A stretch of DNA of 64,000 nucleotides from Joyebacterum sp964521425 (GCA_964521425.1 CAZFRO010000001.1:171051-235050), one strand, 5' to 3'; positions 25,939-34,579 are shown, counted from the stretch's first letter. Notes: generated by a model not told the origin, from the sequence alone. Made by a program: numbers and translations.

Positions 25939-26444
25939 GCGCCGTGAAGATGAGTGAACTGACGGCTGATAAGAAGAAACAGCTTGTGGTAGGCCTCCTG
26001 GCTCTCGTTCTTGTGGTTGTCGTCGTGGTCAGAGTACTCCCGGGTGGAGCGACGGAGTCAGCTGCTGCTGCTGCCGATTCCGGCAGCAGCAGTCTTCTCG
26101 ACAAGGACCCCGGCCTCTTGCTCTCGGTTGCTTCCATAGCAAAGGCCAGAGCTCAGAAGATATACGGCGGGATAGACCTTCGCGACCCTATGGAGCCATT
26201 GCTGAGAGCCATATCCAGACCGAGCGGTCCTACTAAGCAGGCATCACAGGCCCCCGCACCCATTGAGCTCCCATTCATGACTCTCTATGGTGTCATATGG
26301 GATCCCGACAACCCGATAGCGATGATAGATGGACTGGATCTGCGCGTTGGAGACAAGATAAAGGGAGCGCGCATCGTGGGAATCGAATTCGACCGTGTGC
26401 TACTGACCTACAGGTCGAAGTCCTTCGAACTCGCCGTTGAATAG
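25935..26444 (+). CDS. pilP: PilP-like type IV pilus protein
   Basis: A 169-residue protein with an N-terminal transmembrane helix (about residues 15-37, LVVGLLALVLVVVVVV) rather than the lipobox of classical PilP, a low-complexity linker, and a C-terminal domain (FMTLYGVIWDPDNPIAMIDG, LRVGDKIKGARIVGIEFDRV, SKSFELAVE) with the PilP/GspC-like HR-domain strand order. It would link PilNO to the PilQ secretin. The TTG at 25935 overlaps the pilO stop (TTGA); GTG 25944 or ATG 25950 also fit. Position between pilO and pilQ is the main support for the name. Confidence 0.8.
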   Translation: MSAVKMSELTADKKKQLVVGLLALVLVVVVVVRVLPGGATESAAAAADSGSSSLLDKDPGLLLSVASIAKARAQKIYGGIDLRDPMEPLLRAISRPSGPTKQASQAPAPIELPFMTLYGVIWDPDNPIAMIDGLDLRVGDKIKGARIVGIEFDRVLLTYRSKSFELAVE

Positions 26445-26502
26445 TGTACGAGCACTAACAGGAGCTATCTGTATTCACCGTCGACTGAGGAGGTTGGGAA
26501 AT

Positions 26503-27849
26503 ATGTTCAGCAGGTTGAATCCACCACGTTGCCGGAGTGTGGTACTACTCTTGGTGATCGTCGCAGTGCTTCTTGCGACGACGAGCTTCGCGTGGTCTCA
26601 GACAAGCGCAAACGAGGCGATTGTCAGAAGCCAGCGGATATCGCTTAACCTTCAGAACGTTACCCTGGGAAGCGTACTCAAGGTGATGACCCAGAAATCG
26701 GGCATCAACTTCCTGATCGGTTCGGAACTCGTTGGACAAAACATCAATGTCTATCTCGAGGACGTTCTGGTTGAGGATGCTCTTGCGGCGATCCTGCGGG
26801 CAAACGGTCTGTGGTACACACGACAGAAGGGAACCAATATCTACGTCATCATGTCGTCGCCGGAAGGTCCGCCCGTGGCGACGATGACGGAGGTTTTCAG
26901 AACCAACTACGCGAACGCGGTCGAGTTGGGCGAAACCATCCAGGAGGTTCTTACCGATCTCGGCAGTGTCGTCGTCGATGAGAGAACCAGCTCGCTTGTC
27001 GTCTCGGACATCCCCGAGAACATGGCGACCTTCAGAGCTCTGGTTCAGGAACTGGACACGCCGACCGGCCAGGTTCTCATCGAGGCCAAGATTGTCGAGT
27101 TCTCAGGGGATTCATCGCATGAACTTGGCATCTCCTGGGACGCCAGCAACCCGATGGACGACGGGTCAGGCGCTTCGTACAACACGACCTTCAACAACAC
27201 CTCGGATACGGAAGGTCTGTTCGAGCTTTCGATCGGCAAGTTCGCCTCTTTCAGCGATCTCAAGGATGTCACCGCCATGATATCGGCCATGCAGAAGGAA
27301 GGACGAGCACACGTCCTCGCAAGGCCTCAGATCCTGACGTTGGACAACAGAGAGGCTGTCGTAGAGATCGTTCGCAACATGGCTCTGGCTCGGAAGGTCA
27401 CGTATCGCGAGGGCGGGCAGGAGTCGACCGTCGAACCGATCTTCGGGCAGGTCGGCGTCAGCCTGATGGTGACACCTCACGTGAACAGCGAGAACATCGT
27501 CACCCTGGAAGTCGAGCCGATGGTCAGCTCTGCACAGCGCTCGGCCTACTTCCCCGACGATGCTGTTGACACGAAGCACAGGACGGCCCGGACGACCGTT
27601 ATGATACCTGATGGCAAGACGGTCGTCATCGGTGGCCTTCTCAGAACAGACGTAGTCGACACCGATTTCAAGGTGCCGCTTCTGGGCGACATTCCACTTC
27701 TGGGGCTACTCTTCAGGAAGAGCATCAGGACGGAGACGGACACGGAGATAGTCATCTTCCTGACGCCGAGAATCCTGAGCGGAGAGGCCCTCGAGCGCTA
27801 CAGCGAGCGACGCGAGAGTGAAATCGATGCAATGACGGAGGATTGGTAG
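26503..27849 (+). CDS. pilQ: Type IV pilus secretin PilQ
   Basis: A 448-residue outer-membrane secretin with a signal sequence (residues 10-33, SVVLLLVIVAVLLATTSFAW). It has an STN-like N0 domain (SLNLQNVTLGSVLKVMTQKS near 48), one secretin N-type KH domain (residues 110-185) and the secretin channel domain (from about 190) with VPLLGDIPLLGLLFRK near 402 and the terminal IVIFLTPRIL. It is shorter than proteobacterial PilQ because AMIN domains are missing; one N domain is the minimum for this family. GAGGAGG precedes ATG 26503. It ends inside the pilD start region. Confidence 0.95.
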   Translation: MFSRLNPPRCRSVVLLLVIVAVLLATTSFAWSQTSANEAIVRSQRISLNLQNVTLGSVLKVMTQKSGINFLIGSELVGQNINVYLEDVLVEDALAAILRANGLWYTRQKGTNIYVIMSSPEGPPVATMTEVFRTNYANAVELGETIQEVLTDLGSVVVDERTSSLVVSDIPENMATFRALVQELDTPTGQVLIEAKIVEFSGDSSHELGISWDASNPMDDGSGASYNTTFNNTSDTEGLFELSIGKFASFSDLKDVTAMISAMQKEGRAHVLARPQILTLDNREAVVEIVRNMALARKVTYREGGQESTVEPIFGQVGVSLMVTPHVNSENIVTLEVEPMVSSAQRSAYFPDDAVDTKHRTARTTVMIPDGKTVVIGGLLRTDVVDTDFKVPLLGDIPLLGLLFRKSIRTETDTEIVIFLTPRILSGEALERYSERRESEIDAMTEDW

Positions 27850-28619
27850 TGTTGATGGCGGTGAGCCTGTTCGCAATGGGAGCTATTCTTGGTAGCTTTC
27901 TCAATGTGATCATATATCGACTCCCCAGAGGAGAGTCGATCGTGAGGCCGCCGTCTGCCTGCCCCGAGTGTGGTCGCAGGATCACGCCGCGGGACAACGT
28001 TCCCATTGTGAGCTACCTGATACTGCGAGGGAGGTGTCGCCACTGCAAGGCGGTCATCTCCTCGCGGTATCCTGTGGTTGAACTGCTGGCCGGACTCGTG
28101 CCAGTGCTTCTGCTGTGGCGCTACGGCTTGGGCCGGGAGGCGCTGGTCCTGTGTGTGCTCAGCTACGTTCTGATCGTCGTCTCATTCATTGACCTTGATC
28201 TGAGAATCATACCCGATCGCGTCACGCTTCCGGGGATCGCGGTGGGGCTCATCCTGGCGCCGTATCTCGGTCTGACGACGTTCGGTGGATCTCTCCTGGG
28301 AGCGGTAGTGGGCGGTGGCGCGCTCTACCTCATTGCCATTGCCGGCACGGCTGCCTTCGGCAAGGAGAGCATGGGTGGGGGAGATATCAAGCTTGCTGCA
28401 ATGCTTGGCGCCTTCCTGGGCTGGCAGGCGGTGCTTCTGCTGCTCTTCGTCGCTTTCCTGAGCGGCGCCGTGGCCGGAGTCATCCTTCTTGCGGTCCGGG
28501 GCAAGGACTGCGAGCACGCGATACCCTTTGGTCCATTCATCGCATTCGGTACTCTGCTCGCCGTCGTCTGGGGCGATGCTCTACTTGCCTGGTACGCGGC
28601 CATCACACACTTCGCCTGA
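27849..28619 (+). CDS. pilD: Prepilin peptidase / N-methyltransferase PilD
   Basis: A bifunctional A24 aspartic protease of about 256 residues. Cytosolic zinc loop CPECGRRITPRDNVP...CRHC near residues 38-62; catalytic Asp in FIDLDLRIIPD near 115 and in GGGDIKL near 178; about eight hydrophobic segments. It cleaves prepilin leaders and methylates the new N-terminus. Start choices are crowded (TTG 27843, GTG 27849, ATG 27855); GGAGG at 27837 favours GTG 27849. It overlaps the pilQ stop, closing the plus-strand pilus operon. Confidence 0.93.
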   Translation: MLMAVSLFAMGAILGSFLNVIIYRLPRGESIVRPPSACPECGRRITPRDNVPIVSYLILRGRCRHCKAVISSRYPVVELLAGLVPVLLLWRYGLGREALVLCVLSYVLIVVSFIDLDLRIIPDRVTLPGIAVGLILAPYLGLTTFGGSLLGAVVGGGALYLIAIAGTAAFGKESMGGGDIKLAAMLGAFLGWQAVLLLLFVAFLSGAVAGVILLAVRGKDCEHAIPFGPFIAFGTLLAVVWGDALLAWYAAITHFA

Positions 28620-28631
28620 TACATCAGCCAC

Positions 28632-28737
28632 GTTGAGATCCTCCACCACGTGAATGCACGTTGATCCTCCGCCACGTGAATGCACGTTGATCCTTCGCCA
28701 TGTGAATACATGTTGATCCTCCGCCACGTGAATGTGG
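28632..28737. repeat. Four-copy 26-base tandem repeat
   Basis: Units beginning at 28632, 28660, 28686 and 28712 share GTTGATCCTCCGCC followed by ACGTGAATGCAC; the first has a 2-base insertion and the last diverges in its final four bases. Each of the first two units plus its neighbour forms a short hairpin, ACGTG-AATG-CACGT. In the third unit both arms change C to T and still pair through G-U. It lies 13 bases after the pilD stop, in the convergent gap. Too short and contiguous to be a CRISPR array. Confidence 0.8.
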
Positions 28738-28852
28738 CAGCCGGCCGGCGCCGAGTCCCCGGTGGTTTCCGCGCCTCGTCCCAGCTCACGACGCTGCTTC
28801 GCACGCCTACATTCGCTCCCTAACATTCGCATCCGACAATAGGCAAGACGAA

Positions 28853-28874
28853 GCCCCGGTGGTGACACCGGGGC
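28853..28874. terminator. Bidirectional terminator between the two pilus operons
   Basis: GCCCCGGT (28853-28860) pairs with ACCGGGGC (28867-28874) across GGTGAC. An outer stem, CAAGACGA before and TCGTCTTG after (to about 28890), extends it. It lies between the convergent pilD and PilX-like genes. Confidence 0.65.
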
Positions 28875-28914
28875 AACACAATCGTCTTGGAGGATTGTCC
28901 TCTTGGTGGGCGGC

Positions 28915-30312
28915 TCAGTTACAGGCTACCTGTCTCCATCCCAGCTGCGTGTAGCTTCCGGTGAGGAGATAGCCCGGAGGCGGCGTATCGCGGAGCCGCC
29001 AGTCATAGCGGTAGTCCTTTGCATACCCCGTGAGAATGATGACAGTGTCACCGGAGATCACCCCTGTTCCGACCGGGCCCCTGTACTGCTGCACGATTCC
29101 ACCTCGTACGGACAGAGTGCCGCGCGGCGAACCCGTGTGGTAGTTGTCTGCCTTGAAATCGGACAGTGCGATCATGTGACCGTGAACGATGCAGTCGTCC
29201 TGGTTCGCCTCATTGTTGTCGAGGAGGATGCTACTTCCCGAGATGATACCGAGCATATCATTGCAGTCCTCATCGAGGTCAATGCCGTCACTGCCGCGGT
29301 ATGTCACGTTATCCGAGATGGTGATATTGCCGTTGCTCACTATCGTGAGACGCCCATCAAGCACTCCCGACATTGACGAGATCCCGCCGTTTACGTAGAT
29401 GACTCCGTTGAAGCCCCCGCCGTCGAGATCCACGTCGTGCCAGCTCTTCCCGGACTTGCGGTAGCTGACGTACCCGTACATCGGGTCTCCTGAGACGTCA
29501 TCGTCTCGTGCGAACTCCACCTCGTAGTTGCCGCTAACAAAGACTCCGCCGCTCTGTGCCACAGACTTCATCTCGTTCAGGTTGTTCGGAAGCTCGATCT
29601 CCGAAGCGCCAAGCACGTAGCCATCTCCAAACGTCGGTTCATCGTGCGGCGCGTTGGTCGGATCGGCGGATTCTATGTGGTTGTAGCGGTCACCGTTGTA
29701 GTACTGGAAGCTCGGGTCGTGATTCGGGTTGTTGTCGTCCGGTCCGCCGTATGCGCTTGTGACTTCGCCGTCGAACACTGGGTCGCCCATGATGTTCAGT
29801 TGGTCGTTCGTGTGAAGGGGGCCCTCTATCTCGTCGAAGCTGCAGAACCAGATGGACCTCCCCGTGCCGGGCTCGTGCTCGGCGTCTGTGTAGTAGAGGA
29901 AGTCCGCGAATGACTGCGGGACGAGATCGGTTTCAATGACCGTTACGCGGCCGTCTACCGTGCCAGTCGAGCGGAGCGTGAACGCAGGCCGAGTCGGGGT
30001 GGAATGCACCGAGTCGGCGTAGATCGTCACCATGTAAACGCCCGCATCGAGTGTCTCGGGCTCCTCTCCAAATGGGCAGTCCCCGTCTGTCGGATACGTG
30101 TCCTGAGCATCGATCCAGGACCGCCCTCGCTGGAGGCCGGACTCCGCCAGATAGAAGGCCTGCGCAGTCTCGACATCCCGATTGGCGAGTCTGGCGTCCA
30201 GACTGGAGAACTCCATTATCCCCATTGTCATGATGAGAACCACCATCACAATGATCATCACGGGTATGAGCGCCCCACCGTGCTCTTCCCTCAGTTTAGA
30301 TTTGATAGTCAT
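28915..30312 (-). CDS. Large PilX-like minor pilin/adhesin-like protein (distal copy)
   Basis: A 465-residue protein with a prepilin-like N-terminus (EEHGG|ALIPVMIIVMVVLIMTMG, then ...AQAFYLAESGLQRG near residue 50, the PilX N-terminal motif) that lacks Glu5, as PilX proteins often do. The long C-terminal region holds a central stretch (LHTNDQLNIMG, GVIYVNGGISSMSGVLDGRLTIVSNGNI) with regularly spaced strands like a beta-helix or a DUF4900-type domain. It has over 40% visible identity to the 31486-32886 protein, with the same block order, and is last in the minor-pilin operon. It may be a tip-associated pilus component; cargo or adhesion is inference. Confidence 0.82.
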   Translation of the reverse strand: MTIKSKLREEHGGALIPVMIIVMVVLIMTMGIMEFSSLDARLANRDVETAQAFYLAESGLQRGRSWIDAQDTYPTDGDCPFGEEPETLDAGVYMVTIYADSVHSTPTRPAFTLRSTGTVDGRVTVIETDLVPQSFADFLYYTDAEHEPGTGRSIWFCSFDEIEGPLHTNDQLNIMGDPVFDGEVTSAYGGPDDNNPNHDPSFQYYNGDRYNHIESADPTNAPHDEPTFGDGYVLGASEIELPNNLNEMKSVAQSGGVFVSGNYEVEFARDDDVSGDPMYGYVSYRKSGKSWHDVDLDGGGFNGVIYVNGGISSMSGVLDGRLTIVSNGNITISDNVTYRGSDGIDLDEDCNDMLGIISGSSILLDNNEANQDDCIVHGHMIALSDFKADNYHTGSPRGTLSVRGGIVQQYRGPVGTGVISGDTVIILTGYAKDYRYDWRLRDTPPPGYLLTGSYTQLGWRQVACN

Positions 30313-30370
30313 ATGTGCGTCCTCTCAAGCCTCGTCTGCCCCCACTAGGGCGGTTGGTGCCGCCTGCACC

Positions 30371-30919
30371 CTAGCGGCCGATCATGAATGTGACAGCTAC
30401 GGAGTTCCTCGGAGCTCCGCTTGGCCATTCCAGCTGAACGATGATGTTCTTGGCGTAGACCCGATCGCCCGGGCTTGTCCAGTCGATGTCCTGCACGGTC
30501 CAGGTCATGGATCCCAGCACGTCGTCCGATGCGTCACTGTTTCCGCGCGTATTGAGCACGATCGAAGGATCCGTGGGGTGGGTTCCGCTCACTACGCTGA
30601 CGCTTGCGATGTCACTGTCGTCTCCAGTTGAGCCATAGCCCGCATCCAGAAGCTGCTCGATCTTGCGCTCGATGAGTCTCAGAGCCATCCTCTCTTCGCC
30701 CCGTCGAGCCGCCATCATCCGTCCGCCCAGGAGACCGTCGAAGACGGGCACGATCACTATACCGATGATGATGACCGAGATGAGGACCTCAACGATTGTT
30801 GACCCGGCCCTGTTCGACCCGAGCCTCAAGAGCCGTCTGATCCTGTCGAAGACCCGCGCTTTCGCGCCGGACCGGCCGGCCGCGGCTCCTGGATCTGCTG
30901 TGTCGTGTGTCGCTCTCAC
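30371..30919 (-). CDS. PilV/GspI-like minor prepilin
   Basis: A 182-residue protein with an unusually long 39-residue leader ending in SNRAG|STIVEVLISVIIIGIVIVPV, a class III-type prepilin signal with Glu5. The globular part is small and lacks a Cys pair. The IVEVLIS core is that of PilV/GspI minor pilins, and its place between PilX- and PilW-like genes in a minor-pilin operon supports that name. Starting from a downstream GTG inside the leader is possible. Minor pilins prime pilus assembly and sit near the tip. Confidence 0.82.
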   Translation of the reverse strand: MRATHDTADPGAAAGRSGAKARVFDRIRRLLRLGSNRAGSTIVEVLISVIIIGIVIVPVFDGLLGGRMMAARRGEERMALRLIERKIEQLLDAGYGSTGDDSDIASVSVVSGTHPTDPSIVLNTRGNSDASDDVLGSMTWTVQDIDWTSPGDRVYAKNIIVQLEWPSGAPRNSVAVTFMIGR

Positions 30920-30955
30920 AGCCTTAGCTCTCCTCTCAGGTTCCTGTTGTACGTG

Positions 30956-31489
30956 CTAGTTTCGGCAGACCGCGCTCGATGAGTAGAGCACGGCATTGTC
31001 GTCCACCGCGCGCCCCACCGTACCAGCGTCATCGCGTATCCAGAGATCGACGTTGACCGTGTGCTGCCCTGAGACGCTGAATCGAAGCGAGTCGACGCGA
31101 TCGGTTATCGTGCCTCCATTGATATCGCGGAGGCATTGGTTTCCATCCACATAGAAGTGGGCGATCATGCTGTCGCCTGAGACCGCTGCGAAGTAGACAG
31201 AGAGTGTCTCTCCAGACGCGCTTGCTGTGACAGAGCTGCCCGGACGGACCTGCTTGATCATCTGCTCCATGGCCAGGGATCCCTCGCGCTGTACATCAAC
31301 GAGAGAAGCTGTCCCAGTCCATGCCTTGATGCCCACGGAGTAGAGGGCCGTCGCGGCGGCGATCGCGACAACGGACAGGAAGACGGCGATGAGGAGCTCA
31401 GTGAGCGCGAAGCCGCTCGAGCGGGCCGACTCGGGTCGCCGCGTGTTGGGGCGCGGTCGGCTCGATATCCTATCGTGGGTTCGCATCAC
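30956..31489 (-). CDS. PilW-like minor prepilin
   Basis: A 177-residue protein: a basic leader ending ARSSG|FALTELLIAVFLSVVAIAAATALYS with Glu5, and a globular domain with two Cys. FALTELLIAV is the PilW/GspJ-like form. Its start overlaps the stop of the upstream PilX-like gene by 4 bases (31486-31489), so the proteins are probably translated together in fixed ratio. The leader is about 27 residues, longer than in major pilins; an internal start is possible. Confidence 0.85.
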   Translation of the reverse strand: MMRTHDRISSRPRPNTRRPESARSSGFALTELLIAVFLSVVAIAAATALYSVGIKAWTGTASLVDVQREGSLAMEQMIKQVRPGSSVTASASGETLSVYFAAVSGDSMIAHFYVDGNQCLRDINGGTITDRVDSLRFSVSGQHTVNVDLWIRDDAGTVGRAVDDNAVLYSSSAVCRN

Positions 31490-32886
31490 GCCTGCACCTC
31501 CTTCCAGGTGAGGCGCTTGTAGCTGCCGGTCTGGAAGAAGCCAGGAGGCGGCATGTAGTACAAGCGGTCATCGTAGTGGTAGTCCTTGCTGTACCCAGTG
31601 ACCACGACAACTTCCTCTCCATTGAGGTAGCCGGTTCCCACCGGTCCTCGGAACTCCTGGATGATGCCGCCGTGCACTGTCAGCGTGCCGCGAGGATCTC
31701 CGACGTTGTATCCGTCGACGCGGAAGGACTGGTTGAGGGCCATTAGCGCGGCGTGGACAATCAAGTCATCCTGATTGGCTGCGTTGTTCTCGATGATGAC
31801 ATCGGATCCGGAGACAAGTCCGATGATGTCGCTTCCGTCGGGGAGGGGACCGTTCTCATCGCTATCCCGGTACGTGATGTCATCGACAATGTAGAGATTG
31901 CTGCTTGTGGCGATCGTCAGGCGGCCATCTAGCACACCAGAGATGTTGGCGCTCCCGTTGACGTAGATCATGCCATTGATGTCAGTGAGATCGATATCCG
32001 TCCAGTCTGAGTTGTTCTTCTTGTAGCTGACGAAGCCATACATGGGCAGGCCCGTCTCGGGGTCAGTGCGGCTCATAACGATGTCGTAGTTGCCGGCAAT
32101 GGTGACCAGGTAGACGCCGCCTGCCTCGGCGAGGTCCTTCAAGGTCTTCAGGACATCGGGGATCTCGATCATGGAGCCGCCAAGCTCGTATCCGTCCGTG
32201 AACGTCGGGTTGTCGAAGGGAGCGTTGGAGGGTTCGGCTGATTCGATGTGGTTGTGCTCGTCCCCGTTGTAGTAGAGAAACGAAGGATCGTGAGTCTGGT
32301 TGTTGTCATCCGCTCCGCCCCAACCGCTCGTGACGTCGCCACCAAAGGTGGGGTTGCCGAAGATAGCGATCTGGTCGTTCGTGTGAAGCGGGCCATCGAT
32401 GACATCACTGCTGATGAACCAGCAGGGGTTGCCGCCGCCGGGCTCGTGTTCGAGGGTCGTGAAGTAGAGGAAGTCGGCGAAGGACTGAGGTACGAAGACG
32501 ACTTCGATGATCCGTGTGTGGTTCCCGCAGATGCCCGTGGATGTTACGGCGAACGCCGGTCGAGTGGGTGACGAGTGGGTACTGTCGGGGGCGATAGTGA
32601 CTGCGTATCTACCTGCGCCGACGTCAATCAGGCCCTCGCCAAACGGGTGCGTGACAATCGCGGGGAATGCATCCTGCGCCTCCAACCACGCCTCGGCGGT
32701 CCCGATGCCGGACTCAGCCGCATAGAAGGCCGCTGAGACATGGGCGTCCCTGATCGATAGGACCGCATCCTGGCTGGCAAGGGAGACGATCGTGTAGACG
32801 ATTATGAGGACTACGATTGTGATGAGCAGGGTTACCGGCAGAGCTGCCGCTCGCTCGGTTCTGAGTGTTCTAAATGCGTATCTCAT
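31486..32886 (-). CDS. Large PilX-like minor pilin/adhesin-like protein (proximal copy)
   Basis: A 466-residue paralogue of the protein at 28915-30312 with the same architecture: hydrophobic N-terminus (ERAAALPVTLLITIVVLIIVY) with no Glu5, AAFYAAESGIGTAEAWLEAQ near residue 50, VPQSFADFLYFTTLEHEPGG near 130, and a strand-rich C-terminal region (MIYVNGSANISGVLDGRLTI). It is the first gene of the operon, 85 bases behind the sigma-54 promoter at 32971-32986. Having two copies that flank PilW- and PilV-like pilins is unusual; most minor pilin operons have one PilX. Confidence 0.84.
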   Translation of the reverse strand: MRYAFRTLRTERAAALPVTLLITIVVLIIVYTIVSLASQDAVLSIRDAHVSAAFYAAESGIGTAEAWLEAQDAFPAIVTHPFGEGLIDVGAGRYAVTIAPDSTHSSPTRPAFAVTSTGICGNHTRIIEVVFVPQSFADFLYFTTLEHEPGGGNPCWFISSDVIDGPLHTNDQIAIFGNPTFGGDVTSGWGGADDNNQTHDPSFLYYNGDEHNHIESAEPSNAPFDNPTFTDGYELGGSMIEIPDVLKTLKDLAEAGGVYLVTIAGNYDIVMSRTDPETGLPMYGFVSYKKNNSDWTDIDLTDINGMIYVNGSANISGVLDGRLTIATSSNLYIVDDITYRDSDENGPLPDGSDIIGLVSGSDVIIENNAANQDDLIVHAALMALNQSFRVDGYNVGDPRGTLTVHGGIIQEFRGPVGTGYLNGEEVVVVTGYSKDYHYDDRLYYMPPPGFFQTGSYKRLTWKEVQA

Positions 32887-32970
32887 GGCGACTCTCCCTG
32901 TGGCTTACTCACTACGTATGCAGAGTGGCTACCGCAATACGTCGTGAGTACAACTTCTACGAACCCAAGT

Positions 32971-32986
32971 TGCACAAGTTGTGCCA
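32971..32986 (-). promoter_or_regulatory. Sigma-54 (RpoN) promoter for the minor-pilin operon
   Basis: On the minus strand TGGCAC-AACTT-GTGCA, with GG and GC exactly 12 bases apart and a perfect -24 box. Predicted start near 32960. The rest of the 263-base gap to the XRE gene (32887-33149) holds AT-richer sequence and a doubled GGATGCTACCA (33128 and 33139), with no gene. Confidence 0.65.
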
Positions 32987-33149
32987 TATTGCAAGTATAA
33001 GAGAGGCCGCACAAGGGAGGTCTGTGTGTCGTGGGTGCTATGGTGGCTATAAAGGCAGTATAGTGTTGCACAGGGTCCGGCGGCTACGAGGTTGAGGGTC
33101 CGCGTTGCTGCCGCTGGGACGGTGGTTGCAGGATGCTACCACCCGGATG

Positions 33150-33719
33150 CTACCAGCCTGTGTTGGCTGCCAGCGTGGCGATTGAGATGGACTCTGCCGG
33201 CTCGTCTCCGACATTCTCGAACTCAAACCCCTTCGTGAGCGAGAACTGAATAGTGTCACCCTCTCGTAGGACGGTTGAGGAACCCGCGGCCTCGAAACGG
33301 AGCATGCCGGAAGCGCAGAGCACGACTATCTCGCCAAGGGCGGGTGGGCGGCCGGTGGTCACGCCGGGCTTGGTGATATCCCTGAAGATACGGGTCATGC
33401 TCCAGGGCACGGTTCTCGTCACAGCTTCAGCCGCGATGACCTGTCCATGAGGATCGCAGAAATATATCTTCGTCCTCTCGGTTCTGCGCGTGAGGACCGA
33501 GAGGGAGTGCGTCGTTTCCTCTACGAAGTGGGCCGGTCGCTCTCCCAGGGCCTTTGAGATGCGCTCGAGCGCGCCTATGGTGGGTGACGTCCTGCCACGC
33601 TCTATCTCGGATATGTGCGTGGCCGACATCCCGGAGCGCACGGCCACCTCCTTGAGCGTCATGTCCTGCCTGAAACGGGCCAGCTTGATCCGGCGTCCAA
33701 CTTCTTCCTTCGTGGGCAT
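33150..33719 (-). CDS. XRE-family regulator with C-terminal cupin domain (second of pair)
   Basis: A 189-residue protein: helix-turn-helix in residues 8-62 (LARFRQDMTLKEVAVRSGMSATHISEIERGRTSPTI-like) and a cupin fold from about 110 (GEIVVLCASGMLRFEA, VLREGDTIQFS). XRE-cupin proteins (PuuR, SutR-like) usually sense a small metabolite in the cupin. It is a tandem paralogue of the regulator at 33789-34358. A 9-base-arm inverted repeat sits 20 bases upstream of its ATG. No obvious direct target other than the neighbouring genes. Confidence 0.9.
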   Translation of the reverse strand: MPTKEEVGRRIKLARFRQDMTLKEVAVRSGMSATHISEIERGRTSPTIGALERISKALGERPAHFVEETTHSLSVLTRRTERTKIYFCDPHGQVIAAEAVTRTVPWSMTRIFRDITKPGVTTGRPPALGEIVVLCASGMLRFEAAGSSTVLREGDTIQFSLTKGFEFENVGDEPAESISIATLAANTGW

Positions 33720-33738
33720 GCTGCTGTCTCCTGTGATA

Positions 33739-33758
33739 TGCAGATCTTCAGATCTGCA
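33739..33758. promoter_or_regulatory. Inverted repeat between the XRE-cupin genes
   Basis: TGCAGATCT (33739-33747) and AGATCTGCA (33750-33758) are perfect arms separated by TC. There is no U run on either strand, so an operator is likelier than a terminator. Confidence 0.5.
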
Positions 33759-33788
33759 CGAGAGTCGGGGATACCAGGAAAGCGACTG

Positions 33789-34358
33789 TTAAATCTGGAG
33801 CAGGATCGGAGACGCGAAGACGGCCACCCCCTCATGGTCCTCATCACCCAGGATCTCGGCGTCGTAGCCGTCATCGGATCTGAACTGGATGGTGTCGCCC
33901 TCTCTCAGAACAACGGTTTCGTCACCGATAGTGAGTCTGTACATCCCCTTGAGGCAGACCATCACGGCTTCGCCTATCCGGGGCTGCATTGAGAGGGTCT
34001 CGCCTGGAGAAAGGGTCCGTGTGAAAACCTGCATGATCCCACCAGGTATGCCGGCGCTGGCGATCTGGAACCGATCCGGCTTGCCTGTGGCATCCGTCAG
34101 GAACAGATCGCATCTGTCTTCGGCTCTCGTAAATGCGACACAAGGCAGTGACTCGTCCGTCACGAAGACCGAGGGGTTGTCGCCAAGCGCGTTCGCGATT
34201 CGCTGGAGAGCGCCGATTGTCGGCGATGTCTTCCCACGCTCTACTTCTGAGATGTGGGTGGCTGACATCCCGCAGCGACGAGCCACATCCTTGAGCGTAA
34301 ATCCTCTCCGAAAGCGAGCGAGGCGCAGTCTACGTCCCAGTTCCTTCTTGCTCGGCAT
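33789..34358 (-). CDS. XRE-family regulator with C-terminal cupin domain (first of pair)
   Basis: A 189-residue paralogue of its neighbour: helix-turn-helix LKDVARRCGMSATHISEVER near residues 22-41, then cupin strands (GEAVMVCLKGMYRLTIGDET, VLREGDTIQFRSDDG). An upstream extension to 34475 has no ribosome site; GGAGAC before ATG 34358 matches the same element in front of the sister gene. It is divergent from the aminotransferase at 34679, and a perfect palindrome lies in its promoter, so it may autoregulate and control that gene. Confidence 0.9.
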   Translation of the reverse strand: MPSKKELGRRLRLARFRRGFTLKDVARRCGMSATHISEVERGKTSPTIGALQRIANALGDNPSVFVTDESLPCVAFTRAEDRCDLFLTDATGKPDRFQIASAGIPGGIMQVFTRTLSPGETLSMQPRIGEAVMVCLKGMYRLTIGDETVVLREGDTIQFRSDDGYDAEILGDEDHEGVAVFASPILLQI

Positions 34359-34478
34359 CTCAAGTCTCCATCGTTCAGCTCGTGCACCATGGCCCGAGGC
34401 TTTGAGAGTGGCGCCTCGATGTTCGCATGTAGAGTTGCCAATCCCAACCACAACCGTTGAACAAACGAATTTCACGAA

Positions 34479-34507
34479 AAGGTATCATGATACAGGAATA
34501 CGGTCAA
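34479..34507 (-). promoter_or_regulatory. Promoter of the XRE pair overlapped by a 12-base palindrome
   Basis: On the minus strand TTGACC (34507-34502) and TACCTT (34484-34479) are 17 bases apart. The perfect palindrome GTATCATGATAC (34482-34493) covers the -10 and part of the spacer, the classic place for an autorepressor operator. Confidence 0.5.
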
Positions 34508-34579
34508 GTCGAAAGAACGACCGCAATTCCGGCGCCGCCGGTCCGCTCTTGTTCCCTCTTTGGGCCTTCAGTCTGGTGC

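Noticed and set aside
28632..28737. CRISPR array
   Set aside because: The 26-base units are directly contiguous with no spacers, only four copies, and no cas genes are present.
28325..28804. Minus-strand protein-coding frame running through the tandem repeat
   Set aside because: It overlaps pilD antisense and encodes repeat translation (RRINVHS-like); no ribosome site.
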